From NCBI GenBank assembly GCA_964628465.1, contig CAZVOA010000017.1, positions 4,359-68,358 on the forward strand: a stretch of 64,000 nt of DNA, given 5' to 3'. Source of the DNA: JAFGPS01 sp964628465. GTDB taxonomy: Bacteria > Planctomycetota > Phycisphaerae > Sedimentisphaerales > Anaerobacaceae. Of the stretch, positions 25,220 through 35,746 are shown one piece after another. How positions within the stretch are numbered: the first letter of the stretch is position 1; every line of letters starts with the position of its first letter. The translations under genes were made by a program, and so were the position numbers. A model generated the notes under the pieces. It searched no databases. It was not told the DNA's origin and worked only from the letters and a program-made list of their open reading frames with translations.

Positions 25220-28200
25220 ATGCACTTATTTAGAAGCAAAAAAATGAAACGTAAAATTATATTCGACATAATGATTGTGTTGTTCGCCGCTGTATTTTCC
25301 TCGGCGTCCGACTTACCAACTTTCGGATTGCAAAATATATCATACGGACAATCCGCAAACTTCAAACAGGACGAGCTGCTTGTATGCTTTAATGATCCCG
25401 CACAGGGAGAATTGCCCGCAAGCGGCCCTGTCATAGCCGGACCAAGGACGAGACGGTCAATCAGAAATATTGTCTCGAATTATATCGTTTCCGGCTCAGT
25501 TGTTGACAAGGAATACGACTCTGTCAAAGAAGGTCTGTCGGTAGTTAAACTTCCACAAGGCGCTTCCGTAGTAGATGCGTTTATCAAGTTCAATCTCTCG
25601 GATAATATACGATATGCCGAACCAAATTACAAATACAGTCTGCTCGGCTCAGCCAACAGCATCACCGCGATTATAAATACTTACAATGCCGTTCAGGTAT
25701 CTCAAGCATCAGAAGATACACAAACAAACAAATCTGAAGTAACTGTTGCTATTGCTGATACTGGTATTGATTATAAACACCCCCTGCTGCTTCAGAATCT
25801 CTGGGTAAATAAAGCAGAGCTTGACGGCAAACCCGGCGTCGATGATGACGGCAATGGATATATCGATGATATTTACGGATACGATTTCGCGGGCGCAGCA
25901 GCTTCCAACCGCACCGATGGTGACAGTAACCCGATAGACTCACATTATCACGGCACACATCTGGCCGGAATTATAAATAATATTGCTAATAATTCTGATA
26001 CCAACGTTAAATTGAACCTCATGGCTTTGAAAATTTTCGCGGATGATTGCTTGCTTGAACCTTCTGTTTTTGTAAGTGACGCGATAGAAGCCATCGGATA
26101 CGCGGCGGATAACGGGGCAAATATTATTAACGCGTCATGGGGAGGAAGTACATACTCTCAGGCTCTTTACGACTCCATTAAAGACGCGGGAAATAAAGGT
26201 TTGCTGGTTGTCGCTGCGGCGGGAAACGGCTATGGTAACAATAATGATTTGAATCCAATCTACCCGGCAGGTTTCGACCTGGATAATGTTGTTTCCGTAA
26301 TGTCGGTAGATGAAGACAATAGTGTTTCTGATTTTTCAAATTACGGCCCTTCTACAGTCGATATAGCGGCTCATGGAAAAAATATTTCAAGCACAACCCC
26401 GACATACCTCACTGCATCAATGACGGCGGATCATATTTCAGCTAATGAAGCTGTATTAAGCGGAACTTCAATGTCCGCAGCTGATGTTTCCGCTCAATGT
26501 GCTGTCATTATGGCGGCAAATCAAACATATTCCGCTCAATCGATAAAAAGTCTTTTACTGACTAACACAGAGCCGCTTTTAGCGTCACCTCGTCCTAATT
26601 TATCGGGAGGAATAGCGAGCCTCGAACTGGCTCTTATGGGAGCGCCATCTGCAAGATCAGGAAAAGTAATGAATACAAGATACTCCCCTTCTGATACTGC
26701 GCATTTATACAATTCGCTTCAAAGCGCTATCGATAATGCCAATGACGGTGACACTCTTATAGCCGAAACAAATAAAACTTATTATGAAACAATTGATTTC
26801 AAGGGCAAAAAAATCACCCTGAGAACAGGTGATATAACTGACCCTAATAACACTCAAACAAGCCCGCAAAATACATATATTACCGGTGAAAACAATCTCG
26901 GAACTTCGGTCGTGACATTCCATAACAACGAAACTTCCGAAACAATATTACAGGGCTTCACAATAGGATGGGGTTCAGCGACTTACGGCGGTGGTATAAG
27001 CTGTGAAAATTCTTCCCCGACTATTCTCGATTGCGTTATAACCAACAATACAGCGGCAGATTACGGCGGCGGTATCGATTGTTATTATTCTTCACCGACA
27101 ATTAAAAACTGCACCATTACAAATAATACGACATCAAGCGTATTCAGTATCGGTGCCGGTATCAACTGCGACCATTCATCGCCTGAAATTATTAGCTGTA
27201 ATATTTCTTATAATTTCGCGGAAAATATGGGCAGCGCAATATCATGTTATTATTCTAATCCCAATGTTACAAACTGCCTGATAACCAACAACTCGTCAAC
27301 ATATCATACCGGTAATATTTATCTGGAATATTCCAATCCGACGATTTCAAACTGTACTATTGTTACAGACGCGGCTAATGTCGAAAAGGACGGCGGTATC
27401 CACGCTTTCTTCGATTCAAAACCGGTTATTACGAACTGCGTTCTCTGGGAAAACGGAGACGAACTTAAAAATTGTATAGCGACCTTCTCTTGCGTACAAG
27501 ATGGTGACTTAGGACTTGGAAACGTCAAAGCTAATCCATTATTTCTGGAAGGCCCGCTCGGAAAATACTATCTGACACAAATCGCGGCGGGACAATTAAT
27601 TGACAGCCCATGCGTAAACACGGGAAATCCCACATTAAATGAATTCCTGCAAACAAGCGTTTATACTACAGCCACAGATGCTATTACTGATGAAGACCCA
27701 ATTGATATGGGTTTCCATTATCCTTCTATGCCCGCTCCTCTTGTTTACCTTACTGTTGAGGAAGTAAGAGTATTTGACGGCGTTCTGACAGTTATTACAC
27801 CTGAATTTGAAGATGAATTTTCATTGGGAAAAATTGACCCTAACGGAGGTTATTTCAGGAAACAGGAAGTCGTTCGACTTACAGCGACTCCGGACCCGAA
27901 CAACAAGCTCTACCAGTGGTTCGGGACAGATGATGATTCAAGTAAAAGCCTGACCAATACAGTAACGATGACAGGTAATAAAACGGTACAGGCCGAATTC
28001 AAGGTCAGACCGCTTTACAGATTAAAGACAGAAGTAGTCGGAGGACAGGGTTCTCTCGATCCTTTGTATAAGAGAGGCGAGTATTTCCGAGAGGGAACAG
28101 TTATTACCCTTACAGCTAAACCGGAACGAAATTATATAGTAGATACGTGGACAGGAATAGATGACCCGAATTTATGGACAAAAACTGTTATTGTTACTAT

Positions 28201-31200
28201 GGATTCCGATAAAGTTGTCACTGTATCATTCCGTCAGCCTCGCACGGTTTATGTGCCGAGCGTACATGAAACTATTTCTCAGGCAATTGATGCCGTAGCT
28301 AAACATGGAGATAAAATTGTTGTAAGTCCTGGTACATATTATTCAGGCTCTATCACCTTCGGCGGTAAATCTGTAACCATTACAAGCGAACACCCGGATG
28401 ACCCAACTTGCGTAGCTTCGACAGTTATTGACTGCCGAAACCGATCGAGAGCATTTGTATTCGAGGACGGTGAAGGTAACGATTCAGTACTCAACGGTTT
28501 CACTATTAGAAATGGTGATGCTTATTGGCAATGGGATCGATCACCTGGAACAAGAAACCAGGGTGAATCAGGAGTCGATGCCTATGGCGGAGCTATTGCG
28601 TGTCTAAACGGTTCCAGCCCAACTCTGTCGAACCTGATTATCGAAAATTGCCTTGCGCATGGACAGATTGGCGAACCCGGCACAGCAGCTCATCAGGCTC
28701 ATCGTGATCCAAGAGGTTTCCAAACTCGGGAAGCGGAAGAACAAGCTGAAGATCCTGCTGAACCGGAAGCAGATCCAAACGATCCCAATGCGGTTGTTGA
28801 TGGTATTGACGGCGTAAATGGATCTGACGGCGTAGCCGGACCTAATGGCGCCGACGGTGCAGACGGTGCAGACGGTTTTGACGGAGGCAGCGGTGGTCAC
28901 GCATGGGGCGGCGCGTTATATTTTGACGCAAACTGTTCTCCAATTCTTCTAAACATAACAATTAGAGACAGCAATGCTATCGGCGGCAACGCCGGTAGAG
29001 GTGGAGATGGACAGGACGGTCAGGACGGACAGAACGGCGGCGACGGACAGGCTGGTCAACAAGGCCAAAACGGCGGATCCGGATCAGGTGAGGGTGCCGC
29101 AGCCGGTGACGGCGGTGACGGTGGACGAGGTGGAGATGGCGGACACGGCGGTAACGCAGGTAACGGTGGAAAAGGCGGAAAAGGCGGTATCGGCGGTAAC
29201 GCTTTAGGCGGTGCTATCTATTTTGGCCCAAACTGTAAACCAACATTAAGATACGTAAAAATTATCGGATGCTCAACCGAAGCCGGAATGGGCGCTCGCG
29301 GCGGTGACGCAGGCGATGGCGGCGCGGGCGGTACAGGTGGTGCCGGCGGCGCGGGCGGAGCGGGCGGAGAAGGCGGAGACGATCAAGCCGCGGACGGAGA
29401 TGCCAACGAACCTGGAGCACGAGGCATGGGCGGCAACGGCGGTAATGGAGGCAATGGAGGCTTAACCGGCTATAACGGATACTACTCAGCCGGACCTGGA
29501 ATCTATTTCGCCGAAAATTGTGAAGTAGAAATGTACAATTGTATATATCAAAATAACCATACCTATGCAATCATAGATGTCAACGAAAGTTATGCAGGCG
29601 GTAACGGCGGAGCAGGTGGTGCGGCAGGAAGATATGTCCCTGATCCAAATGCGCAACCTGGCGGTAACGGTCAGGGTCAAGGCCAGAATGATGATGAGGA
29701 AGATGAAGAAGAAGATCCTAATTTAACCGCTGGTGTCGCCGGAAACGGTGGTGACGGTAATGACGGTGATCCATGGGGTAATGGCGGTGCATCAGGCAAC
29801 CCGCAGGATTCGAATGCAATCGAAGGTTCCGATGGTAATTACGATTACAGCTTTACTGAAAACTACGGCGGTTCAAACTACTATGGACCAGGATGTAAAT
29901 CCTTAATTGTCGGCTGTACTTTCGATTCATGCGTTTCCGACGGAGAATATGGCGGAGCGGAATTTTACAGTTCAAACAGTTCCGCAACCGTTACAGACAG
30001 TGTTTTCACAAATAATATTGTTGGTTCCAAAGGCGGTGCGCAGGCATTTTATCCAAATTGCGTTATGACAATTACTGGAACGGAATATACAGGCAACTTC
30101 TCTGGTCATGTACAGCATGGAGAACCAACATACGACGCAAACAATAGACTTATCAGCGACCATACGGTCTGGTATACCCATTGCGAGGGTGGAGCTTTAT
30201 ACTGGCTCGACCAATGCAAAGCGGTTATTGATAACTGTACATTCAAGGACCAGTACGTCGAATCTTACAATTACACGGAAGATCCAGAGAGAATTAACGA
30301 CCCAAGCTATATTAAAGGTGGTGCGATTTACGTCGGCGGTGTCGGATCATATAACTATTCTGATGAATATATTTACGATGATTTAGGCAACATTATCGAT
30401 ATAGTAAGCTCAACTTCTGTTTATCAGATTATTAACGGCGGAAGCCTGTCATTACGAAACAGCGAATTCACAGGCAATACTGTTCAGCGGGGATATGGCG
30501 GTGCGATGTTCATGTACTGCGAAGGCGCCGATATATTAATAGATAATTGCACATTTACCGAAAACTCCTCTGAGAGCGGAGGCGCTCTATACTGGGCGGA
30601 TGGTAACCCGAATATTTCCAATTGTACAATTAAGAACAATTCGGCATTCGGACCTTCATATACTGTAGTAACGCCGCAATTGCCTGTTGATATAAACGAT
30701 CCAGAAACATGGTACGAAGGTTTCGACCCGAACGACCCGAATACATTCTACACTCCGGGAGACGCAAATTCTCTGCTCAATCCTCCTGACAAAGTTGAAA
30801 GCTTCAGTTCATCCTCCGGCGGCGGCGGCGGTTTGCTTTGCTGGTCTTCTGAAGCTCTTATTGAAGATTGCATTATCAGTGATAACCAGTCTTATGGCGC
30901 TGGCGGCGGTGTGTATTTCGGAGGCTCTCCATATAGTCCTACACTGAAAAACTGCCTGGTTACAAACAACTCAGCTTTAATTGACGGCGGCGGTGTAGTG
31001 ACCTACTGGAATTCCTCGCCGATTATTATGAACTGTACTATTGCGGATAATATAGCATTCGACCCGAACAGAGAAGAACGAGGTAAAGGCGGCGGTTTAT
31101 CATGCTCATACGAAAGTAATACACAGTTAATTAACAGTATCTTATGGGGCAACACCGCAAGAACAGGTTCTCAGATTTCTATCGGAAGCATATATGACCC

Positions 31201-34200
31201 AAGATATATAGAGTACCCTGCCGCTTTAAGCGTTTCTTACAGTGATGTTCAGGGCGGTAAAGAAGCCGCTGATGTAGAACCAGGCAGAATCCTGAACTGG
31301 GGTAACGGCAACATACAAGTTGATCCTATGTTTGTTCAACCCTTCTTCCTGAGCCATATCGACACAGGCAACGGTACTGACAGCCCGTGTATTAATGCCG
31401 GAAGTGACATAGCAGCAAACTTCGGTCTGGAAGCATACACTACACGTTCCGACGGCATAGTCGATTTTGGTACTGTCGATTTAGGTTTCCATTACAAAAC
31501 AATACCTGTAAAATACAACCTGACTGTAAGTGTTGACGGTCCCGGAAAAGCGGAACCTGAAAGCGGTATTTTCTATAACGGTTCAAGGGTGACTTTGACC
31601 GCGACGCCAAATCCAAGCTTTGTTTTCAAGGGCTGGTATGATAGTGAAGATAAAATACTATCTACTAATAGTATATTTACTATAGTTATGAATTCGGATA
31701 TAACCATTAAAGCATTATTCTCGGCAAGAAATACAGTCATTGTGCCTGTCGGTAATAACGCGATTCAGGGCGCCATTGACAGCGCAGGCAACGGTGATAT
31801 ACTCATTCTTCAAACAGGAACATACACCCCGGATGCGTCAATAAGTTTTGGCGGCAAGAATATTATGCTGGTTTCCACAAATCCGGATGATCCTGATGTC
31901 GTCGCCGGTACAATAATAGACGCTTCCAATATAGGTGACAGTGCTATCATTTTTGAAAATGGTGAAGGTCCTGACGCCATCTTAAACGGTATCACAATAA
32001 TAAACGCTGACGCCAATAACGGCGGCGGTATATTCGTAGGTACTGGATGCAGCCCAACTATTAAGAATGTTGATATAAACGAATGTTCCGCTTCTTCCCT
32101 GGGCGGCGGTATCTATGTCGATGCAGATGCAAGTCCACTGTTTATTAACTGCAGGATTATGAATTGCGACGCAAACGATGGAGGCGGCGCATTCTTTGCC
32201 TCTGAGTCTTCCGCAACATTCAATAATTGCATTATAAGAAATAACACCGCCACATCAACTACTGAAGATGCCCATCCAAGCGGCGGCGGTATGTGTTTTG
32301 ACTCAAACAGTATCACAACAATTAACGATTGTAACATTTTTGCAAATACCGCCGAAATCGGAGGTGGTTTTGCAGCCTATGGTACAGCAAAAGTTAATAT
32401 CAATAAATCACAGCTAAGGAATAATACAGCTTCTGCAGACGGCGGCGGCGGTTACTGGACTAACGCGAATGTTGTTATTATTGATTCCAGTATAATATTC
32501 AATGAAGCGACTCGCGGCGGCGGATTATGGTATCAGAACACAATGGAAACAACAATATCAGGCTGTACAATCAATCTAAATACGGCAGGAACTATCGATC
32601 CGAATGGTCCAGACCCATCCGATCCTAACTTCTTAACTCTGGGTCAGGGCGGAGGTATATATGCCTTCTCAGCAAACTCAATTATTACCGATTGCAAGAT
32701 TAGAAATAACAGCGCATATACATCAGGCGGAGGTATCTATCTGGCCGGAGGTTCAAAAGCACCTCAAATTATAAATAACCTGATTGAATCGAACCTGGCA
32801 GGCAGAGACGGCGGCGGTATTTCAGTAAACTGGCAGTCTTCGCCTCTGATTACTTCCTGTACATTCGTAAGCAACACGGCTCCAGGTTTATTTGCGAATG
32901 CAAAAGGCAAAGGTTACGGCGGCGGATTGTACTGCTCATACCATGCTGTTTGCACTGTAACAAACAGTATATTCTGGAACAATGTTGCTTCAAACGGACC
33001 TGAAATCGCAATCGGTACCGGATTCGAATATGACCCGAGACCTTCGACATTGTATATTTCATACAGTGATATCAGAGGAAGCGCAATCTGGGTTGATGCA
33101 GGCTGCAATCTCAATCCGGGAGTTGTTGATGCTCATAACATAGATAAGAATCCGCTCTTTGCGATTACTCCGAAAGGCAATTACTATCTGAGCCAGACTA
33201 TTGCAGGTCAATCCCAGAACAGCCCGTGCGTTGACGCCGGAAGCGATGATTTGAATATGCTTGGCGTAGCAAGGTTTGTATATACGACCCGCACAGATGA
33301 AGGGCCGGATATGGGCAGATTAGATATGGGCTTCCATTATCCATCATCACAGCCAGACAAGATATTTGATATCCATACTGATGGTAAAATTGATATCAAT
33401 GATGTCGAAGATTTCAACAACATCCTTGCCGCGGGCGAAATATGTTCAGCCGCTAATAACTGGTGCGGCGGTGCAGACTTCAACTTAGACGGCAAAGTCG
33501 ATGCAAATGATGTCGCGTTTATGAACGCCTACATGTGGCTCGGCGTAGAAGATGATATAGCGCCAGTTCCGAATCCAAGCCTCTGGGACGTTCGACCTTA
33601 CATGACAGGGACAACAGCAAGTATGTCCGCACAGGAAGCTCTGGATTCATGGTTTGACTACTGGAACAAGGATGTCGAATACTACTTCGATTGTATTTAC
33701 GGCAACTGCGACGACAGCGGCTGGATTACAAACAGGTCTTACACAGATTCAGGATTGAATCTAAATACACAATACGCGTATCGCGTAAGAGCTCGTGACG
33801 CGTTCCCGGGTATTCCTGATGATGGAACCGGCGAACCAGGAAATAAAACCGAATGGTCCTCAACTGTTTATGTTGGCGGAGCGGATACTACACCTCCAGC
33901 ACCAGTTCCAGCTATTATTTCCTTTACATCTGATATGAATTCTATATCTCTGGTTGCATCAGTAGCTTATGATGACAGCGGCTTCGTAGAATACTACTTC
34001 GAGTCAGTATCAACTTCACTTGGAGGTAAGAGCAGCGGCTGGGTTTCTGGTCCTAACTACGTCGATCCGAACCTTACACCGAATACTGAATATGGTTACA
34101 GGGTAAAAGCAAGAGATAAATACAACAACGAGACAATATATTCAGATATAGTTTATATCTATACGGTGAAACCTGAAGACCATACGCCGCCGACACCAAA

Positions 34201-34567
34201 CCAGATGACATGGGATGATGCTGCGGATATGAACGGTGTGCCTTATGAAGTCGTAAATGAAGACGATGGAAGATATGTTAATATAACAATGACTGCCACA
34301 GTAGCTACCGATGATAGCGGTGGTACTGTATATTACTTATTTGAGTGTGATCAAGAAAGTAAATTCGGCAGCCGCGTCTGGATTACTGAAAATACATTTA
34401 CAGTCGGCCCGGTTGGTAGAACTGGATTATTACTCAGATTTAGAGTACGGGCAAAAGATGAATATGGGAATGAAACCTCTCCAACAAAATGGACAACAGC
34501 TATTCCTCTTAGTCAGTTACCAGCAACGGAAGGTACTACGGATACTGGTACCGATACTACGGAGTAG
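25220..34567 (+). CDS. giant exported subtilase with beta-helix, collagen-like and dockerin-like regions
   Basis: 3115 residues. A signal peptide ends near SSASD (ATG at 25244 is an equally good start). A propeptide-like part (about 40-150) precedes an S8 peptidase with catalytic D180, H244 (HGTHLAG) and S417 (GTSMSA). Three right-handed beta-helix stretches follow (about 494-840, 1007-2090, 2172-2707) made of short units such as GGGI-NSSPTI-NCTI-NN. Between them are InlB B-repeat-like modules (about 865-1005 and 2095-2170). The second helix carries GXY collagen-like runs (about 1187-1227, 1254-1330, 1354-1417, 1457-1543). Residues about 2714-2775 hold two calcium-loop units (DIHTDGKIDIND, DFNLDGKVDAND) like a type I dockerin. 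The last 330 residues have three fibronectin-like units. Probably a cell-surface or matrix protein; the large secretin upstream may export it. Confidence 0.9.
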   Translation: MHLFRSKKMKRKIIFDIMIVLFAAVFSSASDLPTFGLQNISYGQSANFKQDELLVCFNDPAQGELPASGPVIAGPRTRRSIRNIVSNYIVSGSVVDKEYDSVKEGLSVVKLPQGASVVDAFIKFNLSDNIRYAEPNYKYSLLGSANSITAIINTYNAVQVSQASEDTQTNKSEVTVAIADTGIDYKHPLLLQNLWVNKAELDGKPGVDDDGNGYIDDIYGYDFAGAAASNRTDGDSNPIDSHYHGTHLAGIINNIANNSDTNVKLNLMALKIFADDCLLEPSVFVSDAIEAIGYAADNGANIINASWGGSTYSQALYDSIKDAGNKGLLVVAAAGNGYGNNNDLNPIYPAGFDLDNVVSVMSVDEDNSVSDFSNYGPSTVDIAAHGKNISSTTPTYLTASMTADHISANEAVLSGTSMSAADVSAQCAVIMAANQTYSAQSIKSLLLTNTEPLLASPRPNLSGGIASLELALMGAPSARSGKVMNTRYSPSDTAHLYNSLQSAIDNANDGDTLIAETNKTYYETIDFKGKKITLRTGDITDPNNTQTSPQNTYITGENNLGTSVVTFHNNETSETILQGFTIGWGSATYGGGISCENSSPTILDCVITNNTAADYGGGIDCYYSSPTIKNCTITNNTTSSVFSIGAGINCDHSSPEIISCNISYNFAENMGSAISCYYSNPNVTNCLITNNSSTYHTGNIYLEYSNPTISNCTIVTDAANVEKDGGIHAFFDSKPVITNCVLWENGDELKNCIATFSCVQDGDLGLGNVKANPLFLEGPLGKYYLTQIAAGQLIDSPCVNTGNPTLNEFLQTSVYTTATDAITDEDPIDMGFHYPSMPAPLVYLTVEEVRVFDGVLTVITPEFEDEFSLGKIDPNGGYFRKQEVVRLTATPDPNNKLYQWFGTDDDSSKSLTNTVTMTGNKTVQAEFKVRPLYRLKTEVVGGQGSLDPLYKRGEYFREGTVITLTAKPERNYIVDTWTGIDDPNLWTKTVIVTMDSDKVVTVSFRQPRTVYVPSVHETISQAIDAVAKHGDKIVVSPGTYYSGSITFGGKSVTITSEHPDDPTCVASTVIDCRNRSRAFVFEDGEGNDSVLNGFTIRNGDAYWQWDRSPGTRNQGESGVDAYGGAIACLNGSSPTLSNLIIENCLAHGQIGEPGTAAHQAHRDPRGFQTREAEEQAEDPAEPEADPNDPNAVVDGIDGVNGSDGVAGPNGADGADGADGFDGGSGGHAWGGALYFDANCSPILLNITIRDSNAIGGNAGRGGDGQDGQDGQNGGDGQAGQQGQNGGSGSGEGAAAGDGGDGGRGGDGGHGGNAGNGGKGGKGGIGGNALGGAIYFGPNCKPTLRYVKIIGCSTEAGMGARGGDAGDGGAGGTGGAGGAGGAGGEGGDDQAADGDANEPGARGMGGNGGNGGNGGLTGYNGYYSAGPGIYFAENCEVEMYNCIYQNNHTYAIIDVNESYAGGNGGAGGAAGRYVPDPNAQPGGNGQGQGQNDDEEDEEEDPNLTAGVAGNGGDGNDGDPWGNGGASGNPQDSNAIEGSDGNYDYSFTENYGGSNYYGPGCKSLIVGCTFDSCVSDGEYGGAEFYSSNSSATVTDSVFTNNIVGSKGGAQAFYPNCVMTITGTEYTGNFSGHVQHGEPTYDANNRLISDHTVWYTHCEGGALYWLDQCKAVIDNCTFKDQYVESYNYTEDPERINDPSYIKGGAIYVGGVGSYNYSDEYIYDDLGNIIDIVSSTSVYQIINGGSLSLRNSEFTGNTVQRGYGGAMFMYCEGADILIDNCTFTENSSESGGALYWADGNPNISNCTIKNNSAFGPSYTVVTPQLPVDINDPETWYEGFDPNDPNTFYTPGDANSLLNPPDKVESFSSSSGGGGGLLCWSSEALIEDCIISDNQSYGAGGGVYFGGSPYSPTLKNCLVTNNSALIDGGGVVTYWNSSPIIMNCTIADNIAFDPNREERGKGGGLSCSYESNTQLINSILWGNTARTGSQISIGSIYDPRYIEYPAALSVSYSDVQGGKEAADVEPGRILNWGNGNIQVDPMFVQPFFLSHIDTGNGTDSPCINAGSDIAANFGLEAYTTRSDGIVDFGTVDLGFHYKTIPVKYNLTVSVDGPGKAEPESGIFYNGSRVTLTATPNPSFVFKGWYDSEDKILSTNSIFTIVMNSDITIKALFSARNTVIVPVGNNAIQGAIDSAGNGDILILQTGTYTPDASISFGGKNIMLVSTNPDDPDVVAGTIIDASNIGDSAIIFENGEGPDAILNGITIINADANNGGGIFVGTGCSPTIKNVDINECSASSLGGGIYVDADASPLFINCRIMNCDANDGGGAFFASESSATFNNCIIRNNTATSTTEDAHPSGGGMCFDSNSITTINDCNIFANTAEIGGGFAAYGTAKVNINKSQLRNNTASADGGGGYWTNANVVIIDSSIIFNEATRGGGLWYQNTMETTISGCTINLNTAGTIDPNGPDPSDPNFLTLGQGGGIYAFSANSIITDCKIRNNSAYTSGGGIYLAGGSKAPQIINNLIESNLAGRDGGGISVNWQSSPLITSCTFVSNTAPGLFANAKGKGYGGGLYCSYHAVCTVTNSIFWNNVASNGPEIAIGTGFEYDPRPSTLYISYSDIRGSAIWVDAGCNLNPGVVDAHNIDKNPLFAITPKGNYYLSQTIAGQSQNSPCVDAGSDDLNMLGVARFVYTTRTDEGPDMGRLDMGFHYPSSQPDKIFDIHTDGKIDINDVEDFNNILAAGEICSAANNWCGGADFNLDGKVDANDVAFMNAYMWLGVEDDIAPVPNPSLWDVRPYMTGTTASMSAQEALDSWFDYWNKDVEYYFDCIYGNCDDSGWITNRSYTDSGLNLNTQYAYRVRARDAFPGIPDDGTGEPGNKTEWSSTVYVGGADTTPPAPVPAIISFTSDMNSISLVASVAYDDSGFVEYYFESVSTSLGGKSSGWVSGPNYVDPNLTPNTEYGYRVKARDKYNNETIYSDIVYIYTVKPEDHTPPTPNQMTWDDAADMNGVPYEVVNEDDGRYVNITMTATVATDDSGGTVYYLFECDQESKFGSRVWITENTFTVGPVGRTGLLLRFRVRAKDEYGNETSPTKWTTAIPLSQLPATEGTTDTGTDTTE

Positions 34568-34628
34568 AAGTAATTTGAAGGAAGTTTTAATGATTTATCA
34601 ATAAATATTTTAGAAAAATTCAAATAAG

Positions 34629-34660
34629 GCCGTTATTACTATATAACGGCTTTATTTTTT
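34629..34660 (+). terminator. intrinsic terminator after the giant protein gene
   Basis: GCCGTTAT (34629-34636) pairs with ATAACGGC (34643-34650), loop of six, followed by TTTATTTTTT. It lies 61 bases after the stop codon. Confidence 0.85.
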
Positions 34661-34680
34661 GGAATATGCTCCTACAAATA

Positions 34681-34709
34681 TTGACAAAACCTGTCTTTTG
34701 TAGTATCAT
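34681..34709 (+). promoter_or_regulatory. sigma70-type promoter for the TPR-like membrane protein gene
   Basis: TTGACA at 34681-34686, a 17-base spacer and TATCAT at 34704-34709: a perfect -35 and a 5/6 -10 at optimal spacing, directly after the terminator and 47 bases before the ATG at 34757. Confidence 0.75.
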
Positions 34710-34756
34710 ATTTATACAGAGAACAGTCATGGACTGCACTTATCTGGAGCAAAACC

Positions 34757-35746
34757 ATGAATTTGGAAAATGATGATTTTTGGGCACGCTACAAATGGCA
34801 TATCATTATTATATGCTCGGTTTCTGTAATTGTAGCCTTATTTTTAGCTTTCAACGATAGATTACAAACATCCGAAACCAACTTTTATACCCAAATTCTA
34901 TGGCTTATCGGCGCCTTGGTAGTATTGGCGGCACTTCTTACCATGCTTACAAGGGTAATGAAAATTCTCGACGCCCTTAAAGACAACAGCGTAAAACTGG
35001 AAGAACTTACACAAGCTTTCGAGCAAATTCACATTGGGCTGGCCCAAATCAATAAAAGCACGAGGATCAGCGATACTGTTAAATCCATTGCTTTCAAAGA
35101 CGCGGACAGGCAATCCTTAAAGGAAGTGGTTTTCGAGAAACTGCAGGCCAAAGAGTTCAACGCCGCAAAAGAAATAATTGAGGAAATCGAAAAACATCCG
35201 GAATATTGTGATCTTGCCGAGGAATTGAAGGAACAGGCGGATCAATACCAGAACGCGACCGAACAGGAACGCATGAACCAGATTATATCTCATATAGAGA
35301 AATTGATTGACGATGCTCAATGGACACGGGCAAGCGCCCAGATTGAAGGTCTGGTAAAAGCTCATCCCGGCAATGAACAGGCAAGAAATATGAGACTTGT
35401 TCTTTATGAGCGGAAGCAGGAGCGCAAACGAATTTTGCTGGCCGCGTGGGATGATGCCGTAACAAACCAGGAAACAGACCGAAGCCTGGCAATTCTAAAG
35501 GAACTCGATTCTTATCTTACCCCAAGCGAAGCTACCGCCCTTCAGGAATCCGCAAGCGATATTTTCCGTACAAAACTCCATGCCCTCGGAGTTCAATTTT
35601 CTACGGCGGTTTCAGAAAGAAGATGGGCTGATGCGCTTGATGTCGGCCAGAAAATCATAAGAGATTTCCCGAATAGCAAAATGTGCCAGGAAATCTATAC
35701 CAAACTTGATGTCCTTAAACAGAACGTCGATATGCAGAAAATATAA
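34757..35746 (+). CDS. membrane protein with TPR-like cytoplasmic domain, function unknown
   Basis: 329 residues. Two membrane helices (about 14-33 and 46-64) form a hairpin, followed by a coiled-coil (about 68-105) and a long helical part with TPR-like pairs (about 118-320; for example EFNAAKEIIEEIEKHPEY and RRWADALDVGQKIIRDFPNS). Such proteins usually act as scaffolds in envelope complexes. It has its own promoter and a terminator at 35751-35772, so it is a single-gene unit next to the secretin and giant protein pair. I do not recognise a named family. Confidence 0.85.
   Translation: MNLENDDFWARYKWHIIIICSVSVIVALFLAFNDRLQTSETNFYTQILWLIGALVVLAALLTMLTRVMKILDALKDNSVKLEELTQAFEQIHIGLAQINKSTRISDTVKSIAFKDADRQSLKEVVFEKLQAKEFNAAKEIIEEIEKHPEYCDLAEELKEQADQYQNATEQERMNQIISHIEKLIDDAQWTRASAQIEGLVKAHPGNEQARNMRLVLYERKQERKRILLAAWDDAVTNQETDRSLAILKELDSYLTPSEATALQESASDIFRTKLHALGVQFSTAVSERRWADALDVGQKIIRDFPNSKMCQEIYTKLDVLKQNVDMQKI

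Noticed and set aside
25183..34723. The 15-base word TATTTATACAGAGAA occurs before both the giant protein gene (25183) and the TPR-like gene (34709)
   Set aside because: In an AT-rich 64 kb window one such match is expected by chance; no other shared element was found.
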